DNA from: Bufo bufo | Taxonomy: Eukaryota > Chordata > Amphibia > Anura > Bufonidae | Assembly: GCF_905171765.1 (NCBI RefSeq) | Contig: NC_053394.1 | Location: 159,535,256-159,599,255 of the forward strand | DNA length: 64,000 bases | Direction of reading: 5' to 3' | Shown here: positions 1 through 9,072 of the stretch, piece by piece | How positions within the stretch are numbered: position 1 is the stretch's first letter | Layout: each line of letters begins with the position of its first letter | Notes under the pieces: model-generated | The model's input: the letters and a program-made list of their open reading frames with translations, nothing else | Databases searched by the model: none | What the model was told of the DNA's origin: nothing | Made by a program: the position numbers and the translations under genes

Positions 1-976
1 GGTTCTAATGAGCGCTTCCATAATGGAAGCGCTCATTAGTATTCAACTGGGGGGGCAACCTGTGTGTGTTAGGCGGCCGTTCCCGCGGGTGGTGGGTTCA
101 CTGGGCAGGCGGGCCCCCAGGCAAGTGGGGCCCCCGGGCAACTGCCCAGCGTGCCCATTGGAAAAGACGGCCCTGCATCAGGGGGGCTTCAAATGGGACA
201 TGGTGTCAAAAAAACAGCCCAGCAAAATCTGCCTTCCAAAAACCGTATGGCGTTCCTTTCCTTCTGCCCAATGCCGTGTGTCCGTACAGCAGTTTCCGAC
301 CACATATGAGGTGTTTCTGTAAACTACAGAATCAGGGTAATAAATATTGAGTTTTGTTTGGCTGTTGCTTTGCAAATGGAAAAAATGGATTCAAATGGAA
401 ATTCTGCCAAAAAAGTAAAATTCTGAAATGTCATCTCTATTTTCCATTAATTCTTGTGTTCCACCTAAAGAGTTAGCAAAGTTTGTAAAATCAGTTTTGT
501 ATACCTTTTAGGGGTGAAGTTTCTAAAATGGGGTCACTTTTTTGGAGTTTTTACTCTAGGGTTGCATTAGGGTGGCTTCAAATGGGACATGGTGTCAAAA
601 AACCAGTCCAGAAAAATCTGCCTTCCAAAAACTGTATGGCATTCCTTTCCTTCTGCGCCCCCTGCCGTGTGCTCGTACAGCAGTTTATGACCAAATATGG
701 GGTGTTTCTGTAAACTAAAGAATCAGGGCCATAAATATTGAGTTTTGTTTGGCTGTTAACTCTTGCTTTGTAACTGGAAAAAATTGATTAAAATGGAAAA
801 TCTGCCAAAAAAGTGAAATCTTGAAATTTTATCTCTATTCTCCATTAACTCTTGTGGAACACCTAAAGAGTTAACAACGTTTGTAAAATCAGTTTTGAAT
901 ACCTTGAGGGGTGTAGTTTGTAAAATGGGGTTATTTTTGGGTGGTTTCTATTATGTAAGCCTCACAAAGTGACTTC
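1..976 (+). repeat. Interspersed repeat family A, copy 1 (truncated)
   Basis: This stretch matches, in the same window, 9073-9600 (opposite strand) and 29290-29774. It contains two tandem modules about 387 bp apart, each opening with a 'ggcttcaaatgggacatgg' block (near 187 and 574) and running to the 'ttttggcaga'-type AT-rich tail. The better preserved copy at 29774 ends at a TTAA, so the family probably belongs to a TTAA-target DNA transposon (piggyBac or Kolobok type; inference). This copy breaks off near 976, inside the 'gtgacttca' block, where mariner DNA begins. Short ORFs here are not conserved between copies, so I do not call genes. Confidence 0.7.
5..39. repeat. Perfect 17-bp inverted repeat (hairpin)
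   Basis: The arms at 5-21 and 23-39 are perfect reverse complements around a single central base. I do not recognise the sequence. It lies just outside the clear family A similarity and may be the edge of a further palindromic MITE cut by the window border. Confidence 0.85.
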
Positions 977-1546
977 ACACACTGATAGCAACACACTGAT
1001 AGCAACACCGCAGGAGAAATGCTAGCACAGGCTTCCAGTATCCGTAGTTTCAGGTGCTGCACATCTCGTATCTTCACAGCATAGATGATTGCCTTCAGAT
1101 GATACGAGATGTGCAGCACCTGAAACTACGGATAGTGGAAGCCTGTGCTAGCATTTCTCCTGCGGTATTGCTATCAGTGTGTGAAGAGTGGGAGAAGAGG
1201 GTTGCATTGACAATCCAACACAATGGGCAGCACATTGAACACATTTTATAAGTGGTCAGAAACTTGTAAATAACTCATGAAAGAATAAAGTTACGTTAAA
1301 ACCAAGCACACCATTGTTTTTCTTGTGAAATTCCCAATAAGTTTGATGTGTCACATGACCCTCTTCCTATTGAAAAAACTAAAGTTGGATTCAAAATGGC
1401 CGACTTCAAAATGGCCGCCATGGTCATCACCCATCTTGAAAAGTTTCCCCCCTCACATATACTAATGTGCTACAAACAGGAAGTTAATATCACCAACCAT
1501 TCCCATTTTATTAAGGTGTATCCATATAAATGGCCCACCCTGTAGA
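977..1546. mobile_element. Mariner-type transposon 3' end with head-to-head duplication
   Basis: The right part (1101-1546) is the 3' end of a mariner-like element: the last codons of the transposase, a non-coding tail with 'aaaatggccgacttcaaaat', and a terminal inverted repeat ending 'tggcccaccctgta' at about 1545, next to a TA. The left part (993-1072) is a reverse-complement copy of the transposase end (1101-1182), joined through a short spacer, so the element folds back on itself. The 5' half of the transposon is missing. Confidence 0.7.
1101..1251 (+). pseudogene. Mariner transposase, C-terminal remnant
   Basis: The frame reads IRDVQHLKLRIVEACA and continues to HNGQHIEHIL before a stop at 1249-1251. 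A helix with 'RIVEACASIS' followed by 'EEWEKR' and a terminal 'H-I-E-H' is the usual tail of mariner-family transposases (family knowledge). Only about 50 codons remain and no catalytic Asp is present. The same segment occurs inverted at 993-1072 on the minus strand, with a few differences (for example ILEAC for IVEAC). Confidence 0.65.
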
Positions 1547-1748
1547 TAGGTTTGGTTCTGATACTATATCTTTTCAGTAAAATTGCTTCTGCAACCATTT
1601 TCACACACAAGGTTTGCTTCTGCAACCATTTTCACACAAAAGGGATTTAGTGCATAAGAAGTCTTAGGTATATGCTTCACACACCACAGGTTATCTGCAT
1701 CAACTGCATGCTCTAACTAAATAAGATCAAGACCAAGAGTTTTCTCAC
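1547..1748. other. No recognised feature (presumed GSTP intron)
   Basis: Non-repetitive apart from a 29-base direct duplication around 'gcttctgcaaccattttcac' (near 1584 and 1616). It lies on the 3' side of the GSTP-like exon on the minus strand. Confidence 0.5.
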
Positions 1749-1861
1749 TGCATTTTTCTTCAGATCTCTTATCCCTGCAGCCCAATCCTGCATCTCCACC
1801 TCATCATCAGTCCATGAGACACCTTGATCTCCAAGCAGCAGCCGTATTGCCTCAGCTCTCC
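1749..1861 (-). CDS. gstp1: Pi-class glutathione S-transferase, one internal exon
   Basis: The minus strand shows an acceptor (ttttcctag at 1862-1870), a 113-nt open exon and a donor (gtgaga from 1748 down). The reading starts in phase 1, so its first Gly codon is split with the previous exon, and ends in phase 0. It reads (G)RAEAIRLLLGDQGVSW, then TDDEVEMQDW, then AAGIRDLKKNA. This matches the N-terminal thioredoxin-fold part of GSTP after the 'VRG' strand: it keeps the Arg equivalent to human Arg13, a Trp equivalent to Trp38 and a Lys equivalent to Lys44, which contact glutathione in the family. There is a two-residue insertion between the Trp and Lys relative to human. GSTP joins glutathione to electrophiles in the cytosol. 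No neighbouring exon was recognised. A lone processed or pseudogene fragment is unlikely because both splice sites are intact. The symbol is by class, not proven orthology. Confidence 0.75.
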
Positions 1862-1956
1862 CTAGGAAAACACAGAAGAGTTTAGCATTATAACTGCTGC
1901 CAGCAATGTGTTGGGTAAAAGCAGAGACTATTTACTTTTGGTTGATGGTTACAGGT

Positions 1957-2655
1957 AGTATTGAGCGAATCAAAGTGAAACTAATTGAATAATACGAATT
2001 TCAGGAAAACTTTGATTCACCACGAATTTCTTCTCGCTTCGTTGTAGCAAATAAATTTTTTCCTAAAATGGCGGCTAAACATGTTACAAAGTGAAAGTAA
2101 TTAGCCTGGGAAGGAGATATGACCCATAATGACATGCAGCCAGCCAATCAGCATATAGCATTTCCATGTGATGTCACAGCCCTATAAAAAGCCTAACCCC
2201 GCTCGGTCTCTGCCATTTTACTGTGAGCTAAGCATAGGGAGAGACGTGGCAAGTGCTAGGGACAGTGTTTTAGCAATCTTTTAATTGTAGAATATTGGAT
2301 AGGGACAGTGCAGGTACAGTGTAGGGAGATTGTAGGGAGAGTTTTTGGACACTGTAGGTAGAGCATAGGAAGACTACATCTGTGCATCTTGTTCTACTGC
2401 TGTGCCATTCATTCTTGATCTGTGATGTTATACATAGACTGACTATCCACCAGACTCTCAACAGTCGGTCTTATATACAGGAGCGTGCACCTAGTTAATC
2501 TGCTAAGCCATTAATAATTAATCAGTTTAGTTATACATAGACGTACAGTGCAGCATACTCATTGTCAACAGGCAGTGTAATATATAGGTGCATTTTTCTA
2601 CTCTATCTGCTGCACCATTCATACTTCATCTGTTAAATTACTGATTCCGTTTTTG
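1957..2655 (+). mobile_element. hAT-like element 5' end (non-coding fragment)
   Basis: The start, 'attgagcgaatcaaagtgaa', resembles the terminus of the fuller hAT element at 14405 (tagggatgagcgaac). As there, it is followed by a long non-coding leader with a 'tataaaaagcc' block near 2185, then short degenerate repeats ('agggacagtg' near 2260 and 2300). No transposase frame is present. The call rests on end similarity and layout only. Confidence 0.4.
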
Positions 2656-2918
2656 ATTTTGATTTGATTCAACTTTATTGTTATTACACATGTATAAATA
2701 CAGAGTAACGAGATACAGTTTGCATCTAATCAGAAGTGCAAAGAGCAGCAAGTGCAATAAAAACAAGTTATATACAGATAAGGGTAGGGTAGAAGGTAGG
2801 AATAGTTATGTACAGATTATGTACAAATATGTTAAGTATACAGGTGTTTATATTGCTATACAGAGAGCAAATATACAGATGTACTATGAACAAATATACA
2901 GATGTACTGATGTATACA
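2656..2918. repeat. AT-rich repeat with 'atacagatgt' tandem motif
   Basis: Contains a degenerate tandem of 'aaatatacagatgtact' type units near its end, which resumes after the Tc1 insertion (4486-4520). It served as the insertion target for the element at 2919-4485. No coding signal is seen. Confidence 0.5.
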
Positions 2919-3100
2919 TACACTGCGTGCAGAATTATTAGGCAAATGAGTATTTTGACCACATCATCCTCTTTATGCATGTTGTCTTACTCCAAGCTGT
3001 ATAGGCTCGAAAGCCTACTACCAATTAAGCATATTAGGTGATGTGCATCTCTGTAATGAGAAGGGGTGTGGTCTAATGACATCAACACCCTATATCAGCA

Positions 3101-3120
3101 GTGCATAATTATTAGGCAAC
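3101..3120 (+). repeat. Inner (subterminal) inverted repeat of the Tc1 element, left copy
   Basis: A 20-bp sequence (gtgcataattattaggcaac) whose exact reverse complement is at 4274-4293. It is a variant of the outer ITR core 'gcagaattattaggcaa'. In Tc1 relatives with IR/DR ends such inner sites bind the transposase (family knowledge). The left copy lies 19 bases before the start codon, so it could also affect transcription (inference). Confidence 0.8.
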
Positions 3121-3138
3121 TTCCTTTCCTTTGGCAAA

Positions 3139-4155
3139 ATGGGTCAAAAGAAGGACTTGACAGGCTCAGAAAAGTCAAAAATAGTGAGATATCTTGCAGA
3201 GGGATGCAGCACTCTTAAAATTGCAAAGCTTCTGAAGCGTGATCATCGAACAATCAAGCGTTTCATTCAAAATAGTCAACAGGGTCGCAAGAAGCGTGTG
3301 GAAAAACCAAGGCGCAAAATAACTGCCCATGAACTGAGAAAAGTCAAGCGTGCAGCTGCCAAGATGCCACTTGCCACCAGTTTGGCCATATTTCAGAGCT
3401 GCAACATCACTGGAGTGCCCAAAAGCACAAGGTGTGCAATACTCAGAGACATGGCCAAGGTAAGAAAGGCTGAAAGACGACCACCACTGAACAAGACACA
3501 CAAGCTGAAACGTCAAGACTGGGCCAAGAAATATCTCAAGACTGATTTTTCTAAGGTTTTATGGACTGATGAAATGAGAGTGAGTCTTGATGGGCCAGAT
3601 GGATGGGCCCGTGGCTGGATTGGTAAAGGGCAGAGAGCTCCAGTCCGACTCAGACGCCAGCAAGGTGGAGGTGGAGTACTGGTTTGGGCTGGTATCATCA
3701 AAGATGAGCTTGTGGGGCCTTTTCGGGTTGAGGATGGAGTCAAGCTCAACTCCCAGTCCTACTGCCAGTTTCTGGAAGACACCTTCTTCAAGCAGTGGTA
3801 CAGGAAGAAGTCTGCATCCTTCAAGAAAAACATGATTTTCATGCAGGACAATGCTCCATCACACGCGTCCAAGTACTCCACAGCGTGGCTGGCAAGAAAG
3901 GGTATAAAAGAAGAAAATCTAATGACATGGCCTCCTTGTTCACCTGATCTGAACCCCATTGAGAACCTGTGGTCCATCATCAAATGTGAGATTTACAAGG
4001 AGGGAAAACAGTACACCTCTCTGAACAGTGTCTGGGAGGCTGTGGTTGCTGGTGCACACAATGTTGATGGTGAACAGATCAAAACACTGACAGAATCCAT
4101 GGATGGCAGGCTTTTGAGTGTCCTTGCAAAGAAAGGTGGCTATATTGGTCACTGA
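3139..4155 (+). CDS. Tc1/mariner transposase, intact 338 aa
   Basis: Cuts and rejoins the element's ends at TA sites. Residues 1-110 form the paired-like helix-turn-helix DNA-binding region (LTGSEKSKIVRYLAEG, then KLLKRDHRTIKRFI) with a basic KKRVEKPRRK linker. The catalytic triad is visible: Asp144 in VLWTDEMR, Asp237 in FMQDNAPSH and Glu275 in PDLNPIENLW. There are 37 residues between the second Asp and the Glu, measured on the codons (3847 to 3961), so the triad is DD37E rather than the DD34E of classic Tc1. A glycine-rich loop (QQGGGGVLVWAG) lies between the Asp residues. Length is normal for the superfamily and there is no stop or frameshift. The start follows a short leader in good context (aaaatgg). 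DD37E spacing fits the Traveler (TRT) group; that placement is inference. Confidence 0.93.
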   Translation: MGQKKDLTGSEKSKIVRYLAEGCSTLKIAKLLKRDHRTIKRFIQNSQQGRKKRVEKPRRKITAHELRKVKRAAAKMPLATSLAIFQSCNITGVPKSTRCAILRDMAKVRKAERRPPLNKTHKLKRQDWAKKYLKTDFSKVLWTDEMRVSLDGPDGWARGWIGKGQRAPVRLRRQQGGGGVLVWAGIIKDELVGPFRVEDGVKLNSQSYCQFLEDTFFKQWYRKKSASFKKNMIFMQDNAPSHASKYSTAWLARKGIKEENLMTWPPCSPDLNPIENLWSIIKCEIYKEGKQYTSLNSVWEAVVAGAHNVDGEQIKTLTESMDGRLLSVLAKKGGYIGH

Positions 4156-4519
4156 TTTGTTTTTGTTTTGTTTTTGAATGTCAGAAATGTATATTTGTGA
4201 ATGTTGAGATGTTACATTGGTTTCACTGGTAAAAATAAATAATTGAAATGGGTATATATTTGTTTTTTGTTAAGTTGCCTAATAATTATGCACAGTAATA
4301 GTCACCTGCACACACATATATCCCCCTAAAATAGCTAAAACTAAAAACAAACTAAAAACTACTTCCAAAAATATTCAGCTTTGATATTAATGAGTTTTTT
4401 GGGTTCATTGAGAACATGGTTGTTGTTCAATAATAAAATTAATCCTCAAAAATACAACTTGCCTAATAATTCTGCACTCCCTGTATATACCGATATGCAG
4501 ATGTGCTAATGTATGCGTA

Positions 4520-4744
4520 TACAGGTGAAACTCGAAAAATTAGAATATCGTGCAAAGTTCATTTATTTCAGTAATGCAACTTAAAAGGTGAAACTAATAT
4601 ATGAGATAGACTTATTACATGCAAAGCGAGATATTTCAAGCCTTTATTTGTTATAATTTGGATGATTATGGCTTACAGCTTATAAAAACCACAAAGTCCC
4701 AATCTCAGGTACCCTTTGCTCAGGGGGTATGAATTAATTAGCTG
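4520..4744 (+). mobile_element. Truncated Tc1-like transposon, 5' end only
   Basis: Begins with 'tacaggtgaaactcgaaaaa', a common vertebrate Tc1 terminus, followed by the 'cagtaatgcaacttaaaagg' leader. It is cut at 4744 where the Gypsy LTR starts. No transposase remains. The sequence immediately after the Gypsy element does not continue it, so the far side was lost or rearranged. Confidence 0.65.
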
Positions 4745-5257
4745 ATGTAGGAAAGCACAAGGGGCCGTCATTGACGGAAGATATGTGTCACCGAGGTTCC
4801 TGGCCTCGGTGAGGTAAGACCCGGTAATTTTAAGTGTCAGCTAGTGCTCACTGACACTATTGGTTATTTAGTGTGGCTGTAAAGCGGATCCAAGCCAGCT
4901 CTTACTGGGAGCAGCCAAAGTGCAGGGTGGGTGGCTGTTCCCCACGCTCCAGGCCGGGTTTTGGTTAGGGATATAAAACCCAGCCAGCAGTCTCAGCTGG
5001 GTGTGGATTATCCTCCATTTCACAGTGAATCTGTGGAGTCTCTGTGGTTTTGGGATCTGCATGATGTGTGCCGTACTAAAGGGCTGAGAGCCACATTGCT
5101 GGGAAGCATGCCCTTAATGCCTGTTGTGGATTGCTACTGCCAAAACCACTGACAAGGTGAATGCTTTTTGTTCTGTGGACTTGCCATGGTGTGAATGAAC
5201 ACCAAGACGACAAACTGTCATTTTTGTTTATGTGTGAATAAACACTGCACTGTTTAA
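4745..5257 (+). mobile_element. Gypsy-like 5' LTR, first part
   Basis: Starts with TG (tgtaggaaagc) and matches the LTRs at 12019-12500 and 52514-53103. It has a TATA-like 'gatataaaaccc' near 4970 and a polyadenylation signal 'aataaa' near 5238. The LTR is interrupted at a TTAA (5254-5257) and resumes at 8081. The opening segment 'ccgtcattgacggaag' forms a small hairpin and is absent from the 12019 copy. Confidence 0.8.
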
Positions 5258-5574
5258 CCGCTTGCCGCACATGTAACGCCGAAAGGCGTCATTGCGGCGG
5301 CTCTCCCAGGCTACGCTAACGCCGATTGGCGTCATCTCGCGTGAGCCGAGATTTCCTGTGAACGCGCGCACACAGGCGCGCGCGTTCACAGGATCGGAAG
5401 TTAAGCGAGTGGATCTTCAGCCTGCCAGCGGCGATCGATCACTGGCAGGCTGGAGATGTGATTTTTTTAACCCCTAACAGGTATATTAGACGCTGTTTTG
5501 ATAACAGCGTCTAATATACCTGCTACCTGGTCCTCTGGTGGTCCCTTTTGTTTGGATCAACCACCAGAGGATAC

Positions 5575-6090
5575 ATGGATCGGATCCGCAAAACACATAC
5601 AGACGTCTGAATGGAGCCTTACAGGGGGGTGATCACCCCATATAGACTCCCTGATCACCCCCCTGTCATTGATCACCCCCTTGTAAGGCTCCATTCAGAC
5701 GTCCGTATGATTTTTACGGATCCACTGATACATGGATCGGATCCGCAAAACACATACGGACATCTGAATGGAGCCTGACAGGGGGGTGATCAATGACAGG
5801 GGGGTGATCACCCCATATAGACTCCCTGATCACCCCCCCTGTCATTGATCACCCCCCTGTCATTGATCACCCCCCTGTAAGGCTGCATTCAGATGTCCGT
5901 ATGTTTTTTACGGATCCACGGATACATGGATTGGATCCGCAAAACACATACGGACATCTGAATGGAGCCTGACAGGGGGGTGATCAATGACAGGGGGGTG
6001 ATCACCCCATATAGACTCCCTGATCACCCCCCTGTCATTGATCACGCCCCTGTCATTGATCACTCCCCTGTAAGGCTCCATTCAGACATT
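5575..6090. repeat. Self-complementary minisatellite (gatcacccccctgtca units)
   Basis: About three units, 160-193 bp apart by the 'ggatccgcaaaacacat' marker (near 5583, 5743 and 5936). Each unit is itself an imperfect palindrome: 'acaggggggtgatca' faces 'tgatcacccccctgt', and 'ccattcagacgtccgtatg' faces its reverse complement. The related array at 30160-30950 has about four units. Confidence 0.8.
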
Positions 6091-7970
6091 TTTTTGGCCC
6101 AAGTTAGCGGAAATTTATTTATTTTTCTTACAAAGTCTCATATTCCACTAACTTGTGTCAAAAAATAAAATCTCACATGAACTCACCATACCCCTCACGG
6201 AATCCAAATGCGTAAATTTTTTTAGACATTTTTATTCCAGACTTCTTCTCACGCTTTAGGGCCCCTAGAATGCCAGGGCAGTATAAATACCCCACATGTG
6301 ACCCCATTTCGGAAAGAAGACACCCCAAGGTATTCGCTGAGGGGCATATTGAGTCCATGAAAGATTGAAATTTTTGTCCCAAGTTAGCGGAAAGGGAGAC
6401 TTTGTGAGAAAAAAAAAAAAAATCAATTTCCGCTAACTTGTGCCAAAAAAAATAAAATTCTATGAACTCGCATGCCCCTCATTGAATACCTTGGGGTGTC
6501 TTCTTTCCAAAATGGGGTCACATGTGGGGTATTTATACTGCCCTGGCATTTTAGGGGCCCTAAAGCGTGAGAAGAAGTCTGGGATCCAAATGTCTAAAAA
6601 TGCCCTCATAAAAGGAATGTGGGCCCCTTTGCGCATCTAGGCTGCAAAAAAGTGTCACACATCTGGTATCGCCGTACTCAGGAGAAGTTGGGCAATGTGT
6701 TTTGGGGTGTCATTTTACATATACCCATGCTGGGTGAGAGAAATATCTTGGTCAAATGCCAACTTTGTATAAAAAATGGGAAAAGTTGTCTTTTGCCGAG
6801 ATATTTATCAGCCTAGGTGGGCAAAGGGGCCCACATTCCAAAGAGCACCTTTCGGATTTCACAGGTCATTTACCTACTTACCACACATTAGGGCCCCTAG
6901 AATGCCAGGGCAGTATAACTACCCCACAAGTGACCCCATTTTGGAAAGAAGACACCCCAAGGTATCCCGTGAGGGGCATGGCAAGTTCCTAGAATTTTTT
7001 ATTTTTTGTCACAAGTTAGCGGAAAATGATGATTTTTTTTTTCTTACTAAGTCTCATTTTCCGCTAACTTGTGACAAAAAATAAAAAATTCTAGGAACTC
7101 GCCATGCCCCTCACGGAATACCTTGGGGTGTCTTCTTTCCAAAATGGGGTCACTTGTGGGGTAGTTATACTGCCCTGGCATTCTAGGGGCCCAAATGTGT
7201 GGTAAGTAGTTTGAAATCTAAATCTGTAAAAAATGGCCGGTGAAATCCGAAAGGTGCTCTTTGGAATGTGGGCCCCTTTTCCCACCTAGGCTGCAAAAAA
7301 GTGTCACACATGTGGTATCTCCGTACTCAGGAGAAGTTGGGCAATGTGTTTTGGGGTGTCATTTTACATATACCCATGCTGGGTGAGAGAAATATCTTGG
7401 CAAAAGACAACTTTTCCCATTTTTTTATACAAAGTTGGCATTGACCAAGATATTTATCTCACCCAGCATGGGTATATGTAAAATAACACCCCAAAACACA
7501 TTGCCCAACTTCTCCTGAGTACGGAGATGCCAGATGTGTGACACTTTTTTGCAGCCTAGGTGGACAAAGGGGCCCACATTCCAAAGAGCACCTTTCGGAT
7601 TTCACCGGCCATTTTTTACAGATTTTGATTTCAAACTACTTACCACACATTCGGGCCCCTAGAATGCCAGGGCAGTATAACTACCCCACAAGTGACCCCA
7701 TTTTGTAAAGAAGGCACCCCAAGGTATTCGCTGATGGGCATAGTGAGTTCATAGAAGTTTTTATTTTTTGTCACAAGTTAGTGGAATATGAGACTTTGTA
7801 AGTAAAAAAAATAAAAAATCATCATTTTCCGCTAACTTGTGACAAAAAATAAAAAGTTCTATGAACTCACTATGCCCATCAGCGAATACCTTAGGGTGTC
7901 TACTTTCCGAAATGGGGTCATTTGTGGGGTGTTTGTACTGTCTGGCCATTGTAGAACCTCAGGAAACATG
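6091..7970. repeat. Tandem palindromes, three head-to-head pairs
   Basis: A marker block 'gtgtcttctttccaaaatgg' occurs alternately in minus (near 6303, 6932, 7692) and plus orientation (near 6500, 7128, 7895), so each pair is a palindrome and the pairs repeat every 630-760 bp. A second marker around 'ggcaatgtgttttggggtgt' alternates in the same way. Short ORFs recur because the same block is repeated; they show no known domain. Confidence 0.8.
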
Positions 7971-8080
7971 ACAGGTGGTAAGTTGCATGACCGAGCAATA
8001 AACCGCTAAAGTTGTGGAGTGCCGATTTGTAAAAAAGGGCCTGGTCACTAGGAGGGTATAAACCTGTGGTCCTTAAGTGG

Positions 8081-8147
8081 TTAAGTCAAAGACTTTGTTT
8101 ATGCCTCTGTACTGCATCCGCTAATCTGCCTACCAGAGCGAATCCCC
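8081..8147 (+). mobile_element. Gypsy-like 5' LTR, remaining 3' part
   Basis: Resumes at the duplicated TTAA and matches the 3' ends of the other two LTR copies up to 'gcgaatcccc'. Internal sequence then begins. I see no clear primer-binding site after it. Confidence 0.7.
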
Positions 8148-8186
8148 GAAAGGCCGAAAAGTTTTTGTTTTCCCCAGCACAAGTGC

Positions 8187-8925
8187 ATGTCCTACATTAA
8201 GCCGGCAAGGTTACGACCCGTGTCCCTCGACAAAATAGAGGCGGTCGCGAAGGCCCTTGTGGAGGCTAACTTGCAGCAGCAGGAGGCTAACAAGCAGCAG
8301 CAGGAAACTAATCAGCTGCTATTGCAACATGTGATGGCATTGCAAGTGGCAGGAGCATCCCTGAGCCGTGAGGGAAAAGTTACCCTGAGACCAGTGGGCT
8401 GAGGTTGTCGCTCTTTTTCTGGCATCTGGACCTCAGCAAGTGTTTTTAGATCTCCCCGATGATCAAGTGGCCGACTACCAGACCGTGAAAGATCCTGGCG
8501 AGACTGGGGGTGAATGTGTTGGTCTGAGCCTAGAGAGTGCATCAGTGGGAATTGAACCTGGCTGAACCCGCCAGATCGCAGTATTATGACCTGTTACACT
8601 GTTTGCAAAAATGGCTGCAGCCTGATGTACTGACCCCCACTGCTATGTGTTCTGGAGGGCTTTGCCTTACCCCCTCCAGCACTGGATCAGATAGGTGTCT
8701 CTGGGTAATGCCTTGGAGATGGTTGACCTGGTGGAGAGCTACAAGGCCACCAGAAATCTACAGGGGAGTTCTTCTGGGAGGGGGCCAGTCAAACCCTGGA
8801 AATCTCCACCCCAGACCTGACGGCCGGTGCCAGCCAAACCCACCCGGGACATACCCCCTGTACACCCAGCCCCGGTGGTCTGCTGGCTATGTCAGGAGCC
8901 TGGACACATAAGGGCCGACTGTCCC
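8187..8925 (+). pseudogene. Gypsy-like gag remnant with zinc knuckle
   Basis: The first 71 codons (from ATG at 8187) form a Gln-rich helix (NLQQQEANKQQQETNQLLLQ) typical of the start of this type of gag. The frame is then lost and recovered in pieces: WLQPDVLTPTAM near 8610, an ALDQIG/ALEMVDLVESYKAT stretch near 8675-8750, and at 8881-8922 an intact CCHC knuckle, CWLCQEPGHIRADC (C-X2-C-X4-H-X4-C), which in gag packages RNA. At least two frameshifts make it non-functional. Confidence 0.7.
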
Positions 8926-8949
8926 CATCGGGGTGAACCCATGGACACC

Positions 8950-9072
8950 AACTATGGCTACAGCCACAAAATTACAGTATGAACTCATAATTGGGAGAGA
9001 CTTCTCCGGTTTCCCGGCACTATGGCCGTATACGAAAGTTACCGATACCTGGGAGACAGATGTGACCCTAGC
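8950..9072 (+). pseudogene. Gypsy-like pol remnant (protease end)
   Basis: The frame TKLQYELIIGRDFSGFPALW resembles the end of the retropepsin domain and the link to reverse transcriptase in Gypsy pol (IIGRDF box). The active-site part of the protease and the whole RT palm are missing. Similarity stops near 9072, where family A DNA begins. Confidence 0.5.

Larger units (their letters stand above)
2919..4485 (+). mobile_element. Complete Tc1/mariner (IS630) DNA transposon, DD37E spacing
   Basis: The left end (tacactgcgtgcagaattat) and right end (reverse complement tacagggagtgcagaattat) form an inverted repeat of about 25 bp with small differences, and the element is flanked by TA. A second, perfect 20-bp inverted pair lies inside at 3101-3120 and 4274-4293 and repeats the ITR core, giving a double-repeat (IR/DR-like) end. 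An uninterrupted transposase gene lies between. The element sits in a local 'atacagatgt' repeat that continues on both sides. It could be autonomous, although the terminal repeats have diverged slightly. Confidence 0.9.
5258..8080. mobile_element. TTAA-target non-coding transposon, short palindromic copy
   Basis: Inserted in the LTR with a TTAA duplication (5254-5257 and 8081-8084); the uninterrupted LTR at 52514 shows the empty site. It shares its start region (5390-5570) and its body with the larger copy at 29779-34108. It has no transposase and consists of two arrays: 5575-6090 and 6091-7970. The ends read ccgcttgccg and, in reverse, ccacttaagg, which is only a weak inverted repeat. Target choice fits piggyBac or Kolobok superfamilies; the non-coding copy cannot decide. 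Confidence 0.75.

Noticed and set aside
3175..4152. Minus-strand frames opposite the Tc1 transposase
   Set aside because: Antisense shadows of the intact 338-codon gene.
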